From Solirubrobacter sp963792915 (GTDB lineage Bacteria; Actinomycetota; Thermoleophilia; Solirubrobacterales; Solirubrobacteraceae), in NCBI GenBank assembly GCA_963792915.1, contig CAWBYD010000003.1:1488001-1552000 (forward strand): 64,000 bases of DNA, read 5' to 3'. Position 1 is the first letter of the stretch, and every line of letters begins with the position of its first letter. The notes beneath the pieces were generated by a model. It was not told the origin of the DNA and searched no databases. It saw only the letters and a program-made list of their open reading frames with translations. The position numbers were made by a program, and so were the translations under genes. Positions 32,147-40,260 of the stretch are shown one piece after another.

Positions 32147-33010
32147 ATGAGGATCTTCGACCCGCACGCGCACATGACGTCCCGCACGACGGACGACTAC
32201 GAGGCGATGGCCGCCTCCGGCGTCAAGGTCCTCGTCGAGCCCGCGTTCTGGCTCGGCCAGCCGCGCACGTCGGTCGGCTCGTTCATCGACTATTTCAACT
32301 CGCTGCTCGGCTGGGAGCGCTTCCGCGCCGCGCAGTTCGGGATCCGCCACCACTGCACCATCGGGCTCAACCCCAAGGAGGCCAACGACGACCTCCTGCG
32401 CCGCGAGGTGATCGACATCCTGCCGCGCTTCTTGGCCAAGGACGGGGTCGTCGCGGTGGGAGAGGTCGGCTTCGACGCGATGACGCCGGCCGAGGAGGAG
32501 GCGCTGAGCGCGCAGCTGGCGCTCGCGCTCGAGCACGAGCTCCCCGTGCTGGTCCACACGCCGCACCGCGACAAGGCGGCGGGGACGCGCAGGACGATCG
32601 AGCTCGTCGAGGGCTCCGGGCTGGCGCCCGAGACCGTGCTGATCGACCACAACAACGAGCTGACCGTGCACGACGTCAAGGCCTCGGGCTGCTGGGCAGG
32701 CTTCTCGATCTACCCCGGCACGAAGATGGACGAGCACCGCATGGTGCGCGTACTGCAGGAGCACGGGCCGGAGCGGATCATCGTCAACTCGGCGTGCGAC
32801 TGGGGCGTGTCTGACCCGCTGAAGGTCGCCAAGACCGCGGCGGCGATGCGCGACGCCGGCTTCGACGACGACGACATCGACCGCATCGTCTGGCGCAACC
32901 CCGTCGAGTTCTTCGCCCAGAGCGGGCGGCTGATCATCGACGACCTCGCCGAGCCCGATCTGACCGCGACGTTCGAGGGCTCCGGGGTGCTGCGGGGCGA
33001 GAGAGCGTGA
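32147..33010 (+). CDS. eboB: TatD-like metal-dependent hydrolase (EboB type)
   Basis: A 287-residue TatD/amidohydrolase-type TIM barrel. Metal-site motifs are FDPHAHM (H7, H9), VGEVGFDAM, LVHTPHRDKAAGTRRTIELV, VLIDHNNELT and NSACDWGVSDPL. In ebo clusters this position belongs to EboB. It may be a phosphoesterase or lactone/amide hydrolase acting on the pathway intermediate. ATG 32147 has GAGGAG upstream. The stop overlaps the GTG start of the next gene. Names EboA-F follow my recollection of the cluster literature and may be permuted. Confidence 0.87.
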   Translation: MRIFDPHAHMTSRTTDDYEAMAASGVKVLVEPAFWLGQPRTSVGSFIDYFNSLLGWERFRAAQFGIRHHCTIGLNPKEANDDLLRREVIDILPRFLAKDGVVAVGEVGFDAMTPAEEEALSAQLALALEHELPVLVHTPHRDKAAGTRRTIELVEGSGLAPETVLIDHNNELTVHDVKASGCWAGFSIYPGTKMDEHRMVRVLQEHGPERIIVNSACDWGVSDPLKVAKTAAAMRDAGFDDDDIDRIVWRNPVEFFAQSGRLIIDDLAEPDLTATFEGSGVLRGERA

Positions 33011-34137
33011 GGCTGCGCCACCCGGACGGCAGCCTGCTGCATCTCGCCTACTGCTCCAACGTCCATCCCGCCGACGACCTGGACGGCGTCGCGGCGCAGC
33101 TCGAGCGCTACGCCGCGCGCGTGCGCGAGCGGCTCGGCGTGCCGGTCCTCGGCGTCGGCCTGTGGGTCGCCGCGCCGGCGCTGGCCGACGCGGCCGCGGC
33201 CGCCCGACTGTCGGCGCAGCTGGAGCGGCTGCAGCTCGAAGTCGTGACCCTGAACGGGTTCCCCTACAAGGGATTTCACGCGCCGGTGGTCAAGCGCGAC
33301 GTCTACTGGCCCAACTGGGCCGACCGCGACCGGCGCGAGTACACGCTGGGCCTCGCGCGCCTGCTCGCGCGGCTGCTGCCCGAGGACGTGACCGAGGGCT
33401 CGATCTCGACGCTCCCGCTGGGCTGGCGCGAGGGCTGGACGGCCGGTGCGCAGGCGACGGCGCTCGGCGCGCTCGCGGAGCTGGCGGCGGCGCTCGAACG
33501 GCTGCACGACGAGACCGGCAAGCGCATCCGGCTGGCGCTCGAACCCGAGCCGGGCTGCACGGTGGAGACCGTCGGACAGGCGGTCGAGGTGCTGGCGGGG
33601 CTGGCGCCGGACTGGATCGGCGTGTGCCTGGACGCCTGCCACCTCGCGGTGCAGTTCGAGGATCCGGCGGCGACGGTCGCGGCGCTGCAGGGCGTTCCGA
33701 TCGTCAAGGCCCAGGTGTCGAGCGCGCTGCGCGTCGACGATCCCGGCTCGGCGGCGGGCCGCGAGCTGCTCGCGCGCTTCGACGAGCCGCGCTTCCTGCA
33801 CCAGGTCCGCGAGCGCGTGAACGCGCATGTGGAGGGCACCGACGATCTGCCCGAGGCGCTCGGCGGCGCGCTGCCCGGCGCGCACGAGTGGCGCGTGCAC
33901 TTCCACGTCCCCGTGCACGCCGCCGAGCACACGACGCAGGACGAGCTGAGCGCAACGCTGGCCGCGCTGAGCGGCGGGCCGCAGCCGTTGACGCAGCACT
34001 TCGAGGTGGAGACCTACACGTGGAGCGTCATGGCCGACGCGCCACGTGACGACGACGGGCTCGTGGCCGGACTCGCGAGCGAGCTGGAATGGACGCGCGA
34101 CCGCCTGGTCGCGCTCGGCGCGGAGGTGCTGTCATGA
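33007..34137 (+). CDS. eboE: EboE-type TIM-barrel protein (xylose isomerase-like)
   Basis: A 376-residue protein of the metabolite-traffic/EboE family: LHLAYCSNVHPADDLDGVAAQLERYAARVRERLG, LNGFPYKGFHAPVVKRDVYWPNWADRDRREYTLGLARLLARLL, LALEPEPGCTVETV, GVCLDACHLAVQFEDP, HFEVETYTWSVM. The barrel metal-site pattern is conserved, so isomerase chemistry is plausible. Start GTG 33007 and stop are both in 4-bp overlaps with the neighbours. It is one of the most diagnostic members of the ebo set. Confidence 0.88.
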   Translation: MRLRHPDGSLLHLAYCSNVHPADDLDGVAAQLERYAARVRERLGVPVLGVGLWVAAPALADAAAAARLSAQLERLQLEVVTLNGFPYKGFHAPVVKRDVYWPNWADRDRREYTLGLARLLARLLPEDVTEGSISTLPLGWREGWTAGAQATALGALAELAAALERLHDETGKRIRLALEPEPGCTVETVGQAVEVLAGLAPDWIGVCLDACHLAVQFEDPAATVAALQGVPIVKAQVSSALRVDDPGSAAGRELLARFDEPRFLHQVRERVNAHVEGTDDLPEALGGALPGAHEWRVHFHVPVHAAEHTTQDELSATLAALSGGPQPLTQHFEVETYTWSVMADAPRDDDGLVAGLASELEWTRDRLVALGAEVLS

Positions 34138-35516
34138 CGCTGGTGGTCATCGATGCCGTGGGGCTCACCCCGCGCGCGCTTGGACATATGCCGCGCCTGT
34201 CGAAGCTCGGGTCCGACGGCTTCTCCGCCCGCGTGGACCCGGTCCTGCCCGCGGTGACCTGCTCGGTCCAGTCGAGCTTCCTCACCGGCCTGGCGCCGAG
34301 CGAGCACGGGATCGTCGGCAACGGCTGGTACTTCCGCGACCTCGGCGAGGTCTTCCTGTGGCGCCAGCACAACAAGCTCGTGCACGGCGAGAAGGTGTGG
34401 GAGACCGCGCGCCGCTCGAAGCCCGGCTTCCGCTCGGCGAACCTGTGCTGGTGGTACGCGATGGGCGCGTCGACCGACCTCACGGTCACGCCGCGCCCGA
34501 TCTACCACGCCGACGGGCGCAAGTCGCCCGATTGCTACACGTATCCGCCGCAGCTGCACGACAACCTGGTCAAGCCGCTCGGCGACTTCCCGCTGTTCCA
34601 GTACTGGGGCCCGACGGCCGACATCAAGTCCACGCGCTGGATCGCCGACGCGGCCAAGATCGTGCTCGACCACGAGCAGCTCGACCTGCTCCTGGTCTAC
34701 CTGCCGCACCTCGACTACGACCACCAGCGCTTCGGGCCGGCGGGGCCGGAGGCCGAGCATGCCGCGCGCGAGCTCGACGACGTCGCCGGCGACCTCGTCG
34801 ACCACGCCCGCTCGCGCGGCGATCAGGTCGTCGTGCTGAGCGAGTACGGCATCACCCCGGCGCGCCGGCCGGTCGAGATCAACCGCGCGCTGCGCCGCGC
34901 GGGCTTCCTGAACGTCTACACGCAGGCCGGGATGGAATACCTGGACCCCTGGACGTCGCGCGCCTTCGCGGTCGCCGACCACCAGATCGCGCACGTGTAC
35001 GTCGCGAACCCCGCGGATGCCACCGCCGTCCGCGAGGTCGTGTCCGCGCTCGACGGCGTCGGCGAGGTGCTGTCGGGCGATTCGCTTGCCGCCGCCGGCC
35101 TGGGCCACGAGCGCTCGGGGGAGCTCGTCGCGCTGGCCGAGAGCGACGCCTGGTTCACGTACCACTACTGGCTCGACAACGCGCACGCGCCGGACTTCGG
35201 CCGCCAGGTCGAGATCCACCGCAAGCCGGGCTACGACCCCGCCGAGCTCTTCATGGACCCCGACGACCCGCGCGTCAAGCTGCGCGCGGGCGCCGCGCTG
35301 GCCCGCAAGGCGTCGGGGATGCGCTACGTGCTCAGCGTCGTCGGCCTCGACGCGTCGCGGCACGTGAAGGGCACGCACGGGCTGCTGCCCGCGGACGCGG
35401 AGGACGCGCCCGTGCTGCTCTGCTCGGACGCGTCGCTGGCGCGGTCGAGGATCACCGCGGTCGAGGTGCGCGACTTCCTGCTCGAGCTCGCGCGCATCGC
35501 ACCCGTGCGCGCGTAG
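34134..35516 (+). CDS. eboF: EboF-type alkaline-phosphatase-superfamily hydrolase
   Basis: A 460-residue nucleotide pyrophosphatase/phosphodiesterase-like enzyme. Metal-binding Asp is D7 (LVVIDAVG). The nucleophile Thr is T42 (PAVTCSVQSSFLTGLAPSEHGIVGNGWYFR). Later metal motifs are YLPHLDYDHQRFGP, VLSEYGI and KGTHGLLP. It would remove or rearrange a phosphate ester in the product. ATG 34134 overlaps the eboE stop; it is the last gene of the operon, followed by a GC hairpin 2 bp after TAG. Confidence 0.9.
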   Translation: MTLVVIDAVGLTPRALGHMPRLSKLGSDGFSARVDPVLPAVTCSVQSSFLTGLAPSEHGIVGNGWYFRDLGEVFLWRQHNKLVHGEKVWETARRSKPGFRSANLCWWYAMGASTDLTVTPRPIYHADGRKSPDCYTYPPQLHDNLVKPLGDFPLFQYWGPTADIKSTRWIADAAKIVLDHEQLDLLLVYLPHLDYDHQRFGPAGPEAEHAARELDDVAGDLVDHARSRGDQVVVLSEYGITPARRPVEINRALRRAGFLNVYTQAGMEYLDPWTSRAFAVADHQIAHVYVANPADATAVREVVSALDGVGEVLSGDSLAAAGLGHERSGELVALAESDAWFTYHYWLDNAHAPDFGRQVEIHRKPGYDPAELFMDPDDPRVKLRAGAALARKASGMRYVLSVVGLDASRHVKGTHGLLPADAEDAPVLLCSDASLARSRITAVEVRDFLLELARIAPVRA

Positions 35517-35518
35517 GC

Positions 35519-35539
35519 GCCGCGCGGCCGTGGCGCGGC
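35519..35539 (+). terminator. Hairpin just after the ebo-type operon
   Basis: GCCGCGC (35519-35525) and GCGCGGC (35533-35539) pair around GGCCGTG, 2 bp after the eboF stop. A GC-only stem without a U-run; a plausible terminator. Confidence 0.5.
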
Positions 35540-35596
35540 CGGCGCGGACGTGACGGCGCGGGTCGCCTCGGTGACCCGGACTCGTGCGCCGGTTCG

Positions 35597-35691
35597 CGCC
35601 CCCTTCTGAAATCCTTGATGTCTTTCGTCGCGCATCACGATGTACAGCATCGCAATGCGCGACGTTGTGCATCAAGGAGATTCAAGGGGCG
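35597..35691. repeat. Large imperfect palindrome (core 35613-35677)
   Basis: The left arm CCTTGATG (35613-35620), GTCGCGCAT (35627-35635) and CGATG (35638-35642) pair with CATCG (35648-35652), ATGCGCGAC (35655-35663) and CATCAAGG (35670-35677). The loop is TACAG and the internal mismatched segments are equal-length. Outside this, GCCCCCTT...AAAT and ATTCAAGGGGC extend the pairing imperfectly to about 95 nt. It could be a bidirectional terminator, a remnant of a small mobile element, or a large operator. Confidence 0.8.
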
Positions 35692-35844
35692 GCCACCTCG
35701 CTGGCTCACTCGCGCCCGACTCTTGGTGGGCGGGGCCGCCGGTGCTTGCCCGCGCCGGACGGCTCGAGATCGCGCAGGTCCCATCGCCGTCGGAGGCGCT
35801 CGCGAGTGCGCCGTCTCGCGGCGGCGGCGCCCGCGTCGAGGCGC

Positions 35845-35895
35845 GCGCGGGTCGCGTTGTGAATTCGCCTCGGGAGAACCGCGCGGGTCGCGTTG
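35845..35895. repeat. 15-bp direct repeat GCGCGGGTCGCGTTG
   Basis: Identical copies lie at 35845-35859 and 35881-35895 (36-bp period). Purpose unknown; the sequence is GC-rich but contains the non-trivial TCGCGTTG. Confidence 0.5.
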
Positions 35896-36006
35896 CGCCG
35901 CCGGCCCGCCGGCCACGCGAGGGGGGGCGCGCGCGTGGACGCAACGCCAGCTCTCCCCGCACAATGAGCACGGCGGGTCGTGAAGCGGGCTGCCCCGGCG
36001 CGCCGG

Positions 36007-37173
36007 CTAGGCGGCGAGCCCGGCCTGGATCGCCCGATCCACGGCCTCGGGCGAGAGCACGTGCTCGATCACCATGATCGCGGCGCCGATCGCGCCCGCG
36101 CGATCGCCGAGCCGCGACGGGACGATCCGCAGATCGCCGGTGGCCAGCGGGAGCGAGCGCTGGAAGATGACTTCGCGGACGCCGGCCAGCAACTGCTGGT
36201 GGGCCTCGGAGATGTCGCCGCCGATCACGATCGCGCCCGGGTTGAAGAAGTTGACGCAGCCGGCGAGGACCTCGCCGAGGTAGCGGCCCGCGTCGCGCAC
36301 GGCCTGGATGGCCTGCGGCTCGCCCGCGCGCACGTGACCGACGACGTCGCGCGACGTCTCGGCCGCGAGCCCGGCGCCCGAGAGCTGGTGGGCGAGCGCA
36401 CGCCCGCCCGCGACGGCCTCGAGGCAGCCGATGTTGCCGCAGCGGCAGATCACGTCGTCGTGGCCGGCCAACCGGACGTGGCCGATGTCGCCCGCCGCGC
36501 CCTGGGCGCCGCGGTGGATGCGCCGGCCGGCGACGATGCCGCAGCCGATGCCGGTGCCGATCTTGACGTAGAGCAGGTGCTCGATGTCGCGCCAGTGCGT
36601 CCAGTGCTCGCCCAGCGCCATGATGTTCACGTCGTTGTCGACGAGCACGGGGGAGTCGTAGTGGGCGGCGAACCAGTCGGGGATCGAGAAGCCGTCCCAG
36701 CCGGGCATGATCGGCGGCGCGACGGGCTCGCCGCGCGAGAACGCCACCGGGCCGGGAACGCCGACGCCGATGCCGCGCACGTCGCGCGGCTCGCGGGCGA
36801 TGTCGCGCAGCAGCCCCGTGAAGCGCTCGTTGACCCACTCGAGCACCTGCTCGGGCCCGGAGGCGATGTCCATGTCGAACGCGCACTCGGCCAGCGGCGC
36901 GCCGGCGAGGTCGGTGACCACGAGCCGCGAGTGCGTCGCGCCGAGGTCGGCGACCAGGACGACGCCCGCGCCCTGGTTGAAGGCGAGAACAGTCGGCGGG
37001 CGCCCACCGGTGGAGGCGCTCCCGCCGGCTTCATAGACCAGCTGGTGGGCGAGCAGCGCGTCCAGCCGCTGCGCCACGGTCGAGCGGGCGAGGCCCGTCC
37101 GCCGCACGAGGTCGGCGCGCGTGACCGCCTCGCCGTTGCGGATCAGCCGCAGGAGCGAGCCCGCACCGGTCAT
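36007..37173 (-). CDS. ROK-family transcriptional regulator (copy 1)
   Basis: A 388-residue repressor of the NagC/XylR-ROK type: N-terminal winged helix (RADLVRRTGLARSTVAQRLDALLAHQLV, about residues 17-45), then the ROK sugar-kinase fold (VADLGATHSRLVV, VPGPVAFSRGEP, VDNDVNIMALGEHW, IGTGIGCGIVAG) and the ROK zinc motif region CRCGNIGCLEAV (HxxCxCGxxGCxE type). The ATP and sugar pockets look intact. ATG 37173. It is closely related to the second ROK gene, with a nearly identical central tract. It probably controls the neighbouring transporter or peptidase genes in response to a sugar. Confidence 0.93.
   Translation of the reverse strand: MTGAGSLLRLIRNGEAVTRADLVRRTGLARSTVAQRLDALLAHQLVYEAGGSASTGGRPPTVLAFNQGAGVVLVADLGATHSRLVVTDLAGAPLAECAFDMDIASGPEQVLEWVNERFTGLLRDIAREPRDVRGIGVGVPGPVAFSRGEPVAPPIMPGWDGFSIPDWFAAHYDSPVLVDNDVNIMALGEHWTHWRDIEHLLYVKIGTGIGCGIVAGRRIHRGAQGAAGDIGHVRLAGHDDVICRCGNIGCLEAVAGGRALAHQLSGAGLAAETSRDVVGHVRAGEPQAIQAVRDAGRYLGEVLAGCVNFFNPGAIVIGGDISEAHQQLLAGVREVIFQRSLPLATGDLRIVPSRLGDRAGAIGAAIMVIEHVLSPEAVDRAIQAGLAA
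36473..36648. repeat. 176-bp tract nearly identical to 39388-39563
   Basis: This part of ROK copy 1 is identical to the matching part of ROK copy 2 except for one base, including synonymous sites, whereas the flanking parts of both genes differ much more. It covers the VDNDVNIMALGEHW to AGDIGHVR coding region. It points to gene conversion or a recent partial duplication. Confidence 0.85.
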
Positions 37174-37246
37174 CGGCAATCAGCGATCGTTCGCTCGACC
37201 ATCGTCCGCGAAGTAAAGCAGAGGGCGCGGCGGATTTGGGGCTCGA

Positions 37247-37256
37247 TTCGATCGAA
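37247..37256. promoter_or_regulatory. Palindrome TTCGATCGAA upstream of ROK copy 1
   Basis: A perfect 10-bp palindrome, 74 bp upstream of the ROK copy 1 start in a less GC-rich spacer. A candidate ROK operator. Confidence 0.4.
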
Positions 37257-37269
37257 AGTGCGGGATCCT

Positions 37270-37286
37270 GGCCGACAAACGCGGCC
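37270..37286. terminator. Small hairpin between gamma-glutamyltransferase and ROK copy 1
   Basis: GGCCG and CGGCC pair around ACAAACG. A short T-run (GTCTTTTCC) follows on the plus strand only, so as a terminator it would point away from both adjacent genes. It may instead structure the 3' end of the gamma-glutamyltransferase transcript. Confidence 0.3.
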
Positions 37287-37323
37287 GTCTTTTCCTCGTA
37301 ACCGATGGAATGACATCGCAAAC

Positions 37324-38904
37324 TCATCCTGCCGCGGCGGCGCCGCGCGAGCGCGGATCGCTCGCGGCCTGCAGCGTGCCGGGCTCGCGCCACCCCACGA
37401 CCTGCGCCTCTCCCACGCCGCCCGCGTGATCGGGCAGCACGAGCGGCTCCCAGCCGGAGGCGCGGAAGCGCTCCGCGACGGCGTCGCCCGCACCATGCTC
37501 GAGCAGCACGACGTCCTGCCGCGAGTCCACGTCCGGCCCGCTCAGAACCCAGCGCGGCGCGGCCACCGCGCGCAACGGCGACTCGGCAGGATCCGACAAA
37601 CGTAGGATGATTGCCGCGAGCACCTGCGGCTGCATCGTTCCGCCGAGCGCGCCGAGCGCCGCCACCGTCCCGTCGGGGCGCCGCACGAGCACCGGCATGA
37701 GCGTGTGCGCGGGGCGCTTGCCGCCCGCCGGCGCGTTCGGCGACGCGGGATCGGGGGAGAACGCGCTGCCCCGGTTGTGGCACAGGATGCCGGTCTCCGG
37801 CTCGAGCACGCCCGACCCGAACGCGCGGAAGAGGCTCTGGATGAGCGACACCGTATGGCCCGCGGCGTCCGCGGCGACGACGGCGACCGTGTCGCCGCTC
37901 GCCGCTCCCGGCACGCTCCCGATCGCCGGCGGGCCGGCCAGCGAGCGCGCGCGCCCGCGCGCGAGCATGACCTCGGTGCGAGCGGGCGACAGCAGCTCGT
38001 CGACCGGCACCCCCACGCGCCGCGGGTCGGCGAGATGGCGCTCGGCGTCGCGCGCGGCGAGCTGGAAGAGGGCCGCGAGCAGCGGCGCGTCGTCGGCCAG
38101 CGCGTCCACCCCTGGTCCGGCCGCGGCCAGCGCGAGCAGGATCTCGAGCAGCACGAAGCCCTGCGAGTTCGGCGGCGCGGTCAGCACGTCGAGCTCGTGG
38201 AAGCGCCGCTGCAGCGGCGGGCCGACCTCGGTCGAGTGCAGCGCCAGGTCGGTCGCGCTCAGCGGCGACCCGAGCCGGCGCAGCCCCGTCGCGAGGGCGT
38301 CGCCGACGGCGCCGCCGTAGAGCGCCGCCGCGCCGCCGCCGGCGAGCGCCTCGAGCGAGCGGGCGAGCGCCGGCTGGACGAGGCGGTCCCCCGCGCGCGT
38401 GCGCCGGCGGCGCCCGAACAGCACCGAGCGAAGCCCCGGGTCGCGCAGCTCCGCGGCCAGCTCGTAGAGCGCGGCGGCCAGCGACGCGCTGACCGCCACG
38501 CCGTCACGCGCGCAGGCGATCGCGGGCTCGAGCGCGGTCGCGAACCCCAGCCGCCCGTCGCGCGCCGACAGCGCTTCCCACGCGCCCACCGCGCCGGGGA
38601 CCGTGATCGTGCGCGGGCCGGTCAGCCCCATCACCGCGCCGGCGTCGAGCCCGCGCGGCGCCGCGCCGCTGCCGTTGATCGCCGCCACCCGCCCGTCGGG
38701 CCGCGCCGACAGCGCGAACGCGTCGCCGCCGACCCCGCACTCGTGCGGCGCCACGACCGCCAGCACGGCGGCCGCCGCGACTGCCGCATCGGCCGCGGTC
38801 CCGCCCGCGCGGAACATCGACTCGCCCGCCTCGGTGGCGAGCGGGTGGGGCGTCGCCAGCGTGTAGCGCTCGCCGGCCGCGCTCCGCGGGTAGAGCGGGC
38901 TCAT
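37324..38904 (-). CDS. Gamma-glutamyltransferase family protein
   Basis: A 526-residue Ntn hydrolase of the gamma-glutamyltranspeptidase family. The large-subunit start TLATPHPLATEAGESMFRAGGTAADAAVAAAAVLAVVAPHECGVGGDAF is characteristic. The autoprocessing Thr is in GDTVAVVAAD (near residue 340), followed by LIQSLFRAFGSG and the late HTLMPVLVRRPDGTVAALGALGG. No signal peptide is evident, so it may be cytoplasmic. The substrate could be glutathione-like or other gamma-glutamyl amides, or an acylase activity. ATG 38904 overlaps the stop of ROK copy 2 as ATGA, so regulator and enzyme are cotranslated. Confidence 0.9.
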   Translation of the reverse strand: MSPLYPRSAAGERYTLATPHPLATEAGESMFRAGGTAADAAVAAAAVLAVVAPHECGVGGDAFALSARPDGRVAAINGSGAAPRGLDAGAVMGLTGPRTITVPGAVGAWEALSARDGRLGFATALEPAIACARDGVAVSASLAAALYELAAELRDPGLRSVLFGRRRRTRAGDRLVQPALARSLEALAGGGAAALYGGAVGDALATGLRRLGSPLSATDLALHSTEVGPPLQRRFHELDVLTAPPNSQGFVLLEILLALAAAGPGVDALADDAPLLAALFQLAARDAERHLADPRRVGVPVDELLSPARTEVMLARGRARSLAGPPAIGSVPGAASGDTVAVVAADAAGHTVSLIQSLFRAFGSGVLEPETGILCHNRGSAFSPDPASPNAPAGGKRPAHTLMPVLVRRPDGTVAALGALGGTMQPQVLAAIILRLSDPAESPLRAVAAPRWVLSGPDVDSRQDVVLLEHGAGDAVAERFRASGWEPLVLPDHAGGVGEAQVVGWREPGTLQAASDPRSRGAAAAG

Positions 38905-40124
38905 TCCTTGAGGGAAGCTCGCCCGCTCGCGACCTGCGCCTGGATCGCGCGGTCGATGGTCTCCGGCGCGAGCACGTGCTCGACGACCATGATCGCGGCG
39001 CCGATCACCCCCGCGCGGTCGCCGAGCTGGCTGTTGCCGAGCCGCAGGTCGCGCGTCGCCATCGGCAAGGAGCGTCCGAACGCGATCTCGCGCACGCCCG
39101 CCAGCAGGTGCTGGTGGGCCTCGGAGATGTCGCCGCCGATCACGATCGCGCCCGGGTTGAAGAAGTTGATCGCCTCCGCCAACACCTCCCCGAGGTGGCG
39201 GCCGGCCTCGCGCACGGCCTTGATGGCCCGCGGCTCGCCCGCGCGCACGTGGGCGACCACGTCGCGCGAGGTCTCGGCCTCCAGGCCGGCCGCGGCGAGC
39301 TTCGCCGCCAGCGCGCGGCCGCCCGCGACGGCCTCGAGGCAGCCCAGGTTGCCGCAGCGGCACACGACGTGGTCATGGCCGGCGAGGCGGACGTGGCCGA
39401 TGTCGCCCGCCGCGCCCTGGGCGCCGCGGTGGATGCGCCGGCCGGCGACGATGCCGCAGCCGATGCCGGTGCCGATCTTGACGTAGAGCAGGTGCTCGAT
39501 GTCGCGCCAGTGGGTCCAGTGCTCGCCCAGCGCCATGATGTTCACGTCGTTGTCGACGAGCACCGGCACGGGGTAGAAGCGCGAGAACCAGCCGGGGATC
39601 GAGAAGCTGTCCCAGCCCGGCATCATCGGGGGCGCGACCGGCTCGCCGCGCGAGAACGCCACTGGTCCCGGGACGCCGATGCCGAGCCCGCGCACGTCCG
39701 ACGCGTCGCGGCCCGCCGCGGCCAGGAGTTCCTCGAAGCGCTCGTGGACCCAGGTCAGGAACAGCTCCGGGTCCTTGGCGACGTCGATGTCGAACGCCGA
39801 CTCGAGCAGCGGCGCGCCGCCAAGGTCGCTGACCGCCAGGCGCGAGTGCGTCGCGCCGATGTCGGCCACCAACACGACCCCGGCGCCGCGGTTGAAGGCC
39901 AGCACGGTCGGCGGGCGCCCGCCGGTCGACGCGCTCCCGCCGACCTCGTACACGAGCCGCTGCGCGAGCAGCGCCTCGACGCGCTGCGCGACCGTCGAGC
40001 GGGCGAGCCCGGTGCGCCGCGCGAGGTCCGCGCGTGTAACCGCCTCGCCCTCGCGGATCAGCCGGAGCACGCGCCCCGCACCGGCCGGCGCGGCGGGATC
40101 CTGGCTCTCGGCTGAGATGAGCAT
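38901..40124 (-). CDS. ROK-family transcriptional regulator (copy 2)
   Basis: A 407-residue ROK repressor with the same layout as copy 1: winged helix (RADLARRTGLARSTVAQRVEALLAQRLV, about residues 30-60), ROK ATP motif VADIGATHSRLAV, VPGPVAFSRGEP and Cys-rich CRCGNLGCLEAV. It is divergent to the Gfo/Idh-ABC sugar operon across 136 bp, which contains an inverted repeat and a strong promoter, so it is the best candidate for that operon's repressor. ATG 40124; the stop overlaps the gamma-glutamyltransferase start. Confidence 0.93.
   Translation of the reverse strand: MLISAESQDPAAPAGAGRVLRLIREGEAVTRADLARRTGLARSTVAQRVEALLAQRLVYEVGGSASTGGRPPTVLAFNRGAGVVLVADIGATHSRLAVSDLGGAPLLESAFDIDVAKDPELFLTWVHERFEELLAAAGRDASDVRGLGIGVPGPVAFSRGEPVAPPMMPGWDSFSIPGWFSRFYPVPVLVDNDVNIMALGEHWTHWRDIEHLLYVKIGTGIGCGIVAGRRIHRGAQGAAGDIGHVRLAGHDHVVCRCGNLGCLEAVAGGRALAAKLAAAGLEAETSRDVVAHVRAGEPRAIKAVREAGRHLGEVLAEAINFFNPGAIVIGGDISEAHQHLLAGVREIAFGRSLPMATRDLRLGNSQLGDRAGVIGAAIMVVEHVLAPETIDRAIQAQVASGRASLKE
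39388..39563. repeat. 176-bp tract nearly identical to 36473-36648
   Basis: Partner of the tract in ROK copy 1; the single difference is in the codon context CCAGTG(G/C)GTCC. Confidence 0.85.
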
Positions 40125-40140
40125 GGCGCGAGTAAACCAG

Positions 40141-40166
40141 ACTTCTCGGTACGGATCGACCGAAGT
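40141..40166. promoter_or_regulatory. Inverted repeat between ROK copy 2 and the sugar operon
   Basis: ACTTC-T-CGGT (40141-40150) and ACCGAAGT (40159-40166) form an inverted repeat with one bulged T around an 8-bp centre. It lies 17 bp upstream of the ROK start and 59 bp upstream of the -35 of the divergent promoter: a likely ROK operator. Confidence 0.5.
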
Positions 40167-40224
40167 GTCCGAGCGCGCACGGACTATCGGCGCTGCTCCC
40201 GCCTAATTGGGGCCAGGCTTTTGC

Positions 40225-40253
40225 TTGACACTCGGATAAAGCCGGGATAGGTT
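40225..40253 (+). promoter_or_regulatory. Strong housekeeping promoter, leaderless Gfo/Idh transcript
   Basis: TTGACA (40225-40230), a 17-bp spacer and TAGGTT (40248-40253) are near consensus. Seven bp separate the -10 from the ATG at 40261, so transcription probably starts at the A of the start codon. There is no Shine-Dalgarno sequence, consistent with a leaderless message. Confidence 0.75.
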
Positions 40254-40260
40254 GCTTCCC

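Larger units (their letters stand above)
35517..36006. other. Intergenic region between convergent ebo and ROK genes
   Basis: This 490-bp stretch has no credible gene on either strand (frames here are Arg-rich and lack ribosome-binding sites). It holds the hairpin after eboF, the large palindrome at 35597-35691, and a 15-bp direct repeat further right. Base composition around 35600-35690 is clearly less GC-rich than its surroundings. Confidence 0.7.

Noticed and set aside
35672..36886. 404-codon minus frame over the spacer and ROK copy 1
   Set aside because: Out of frame with the clear ROK protein; Arg-rich.
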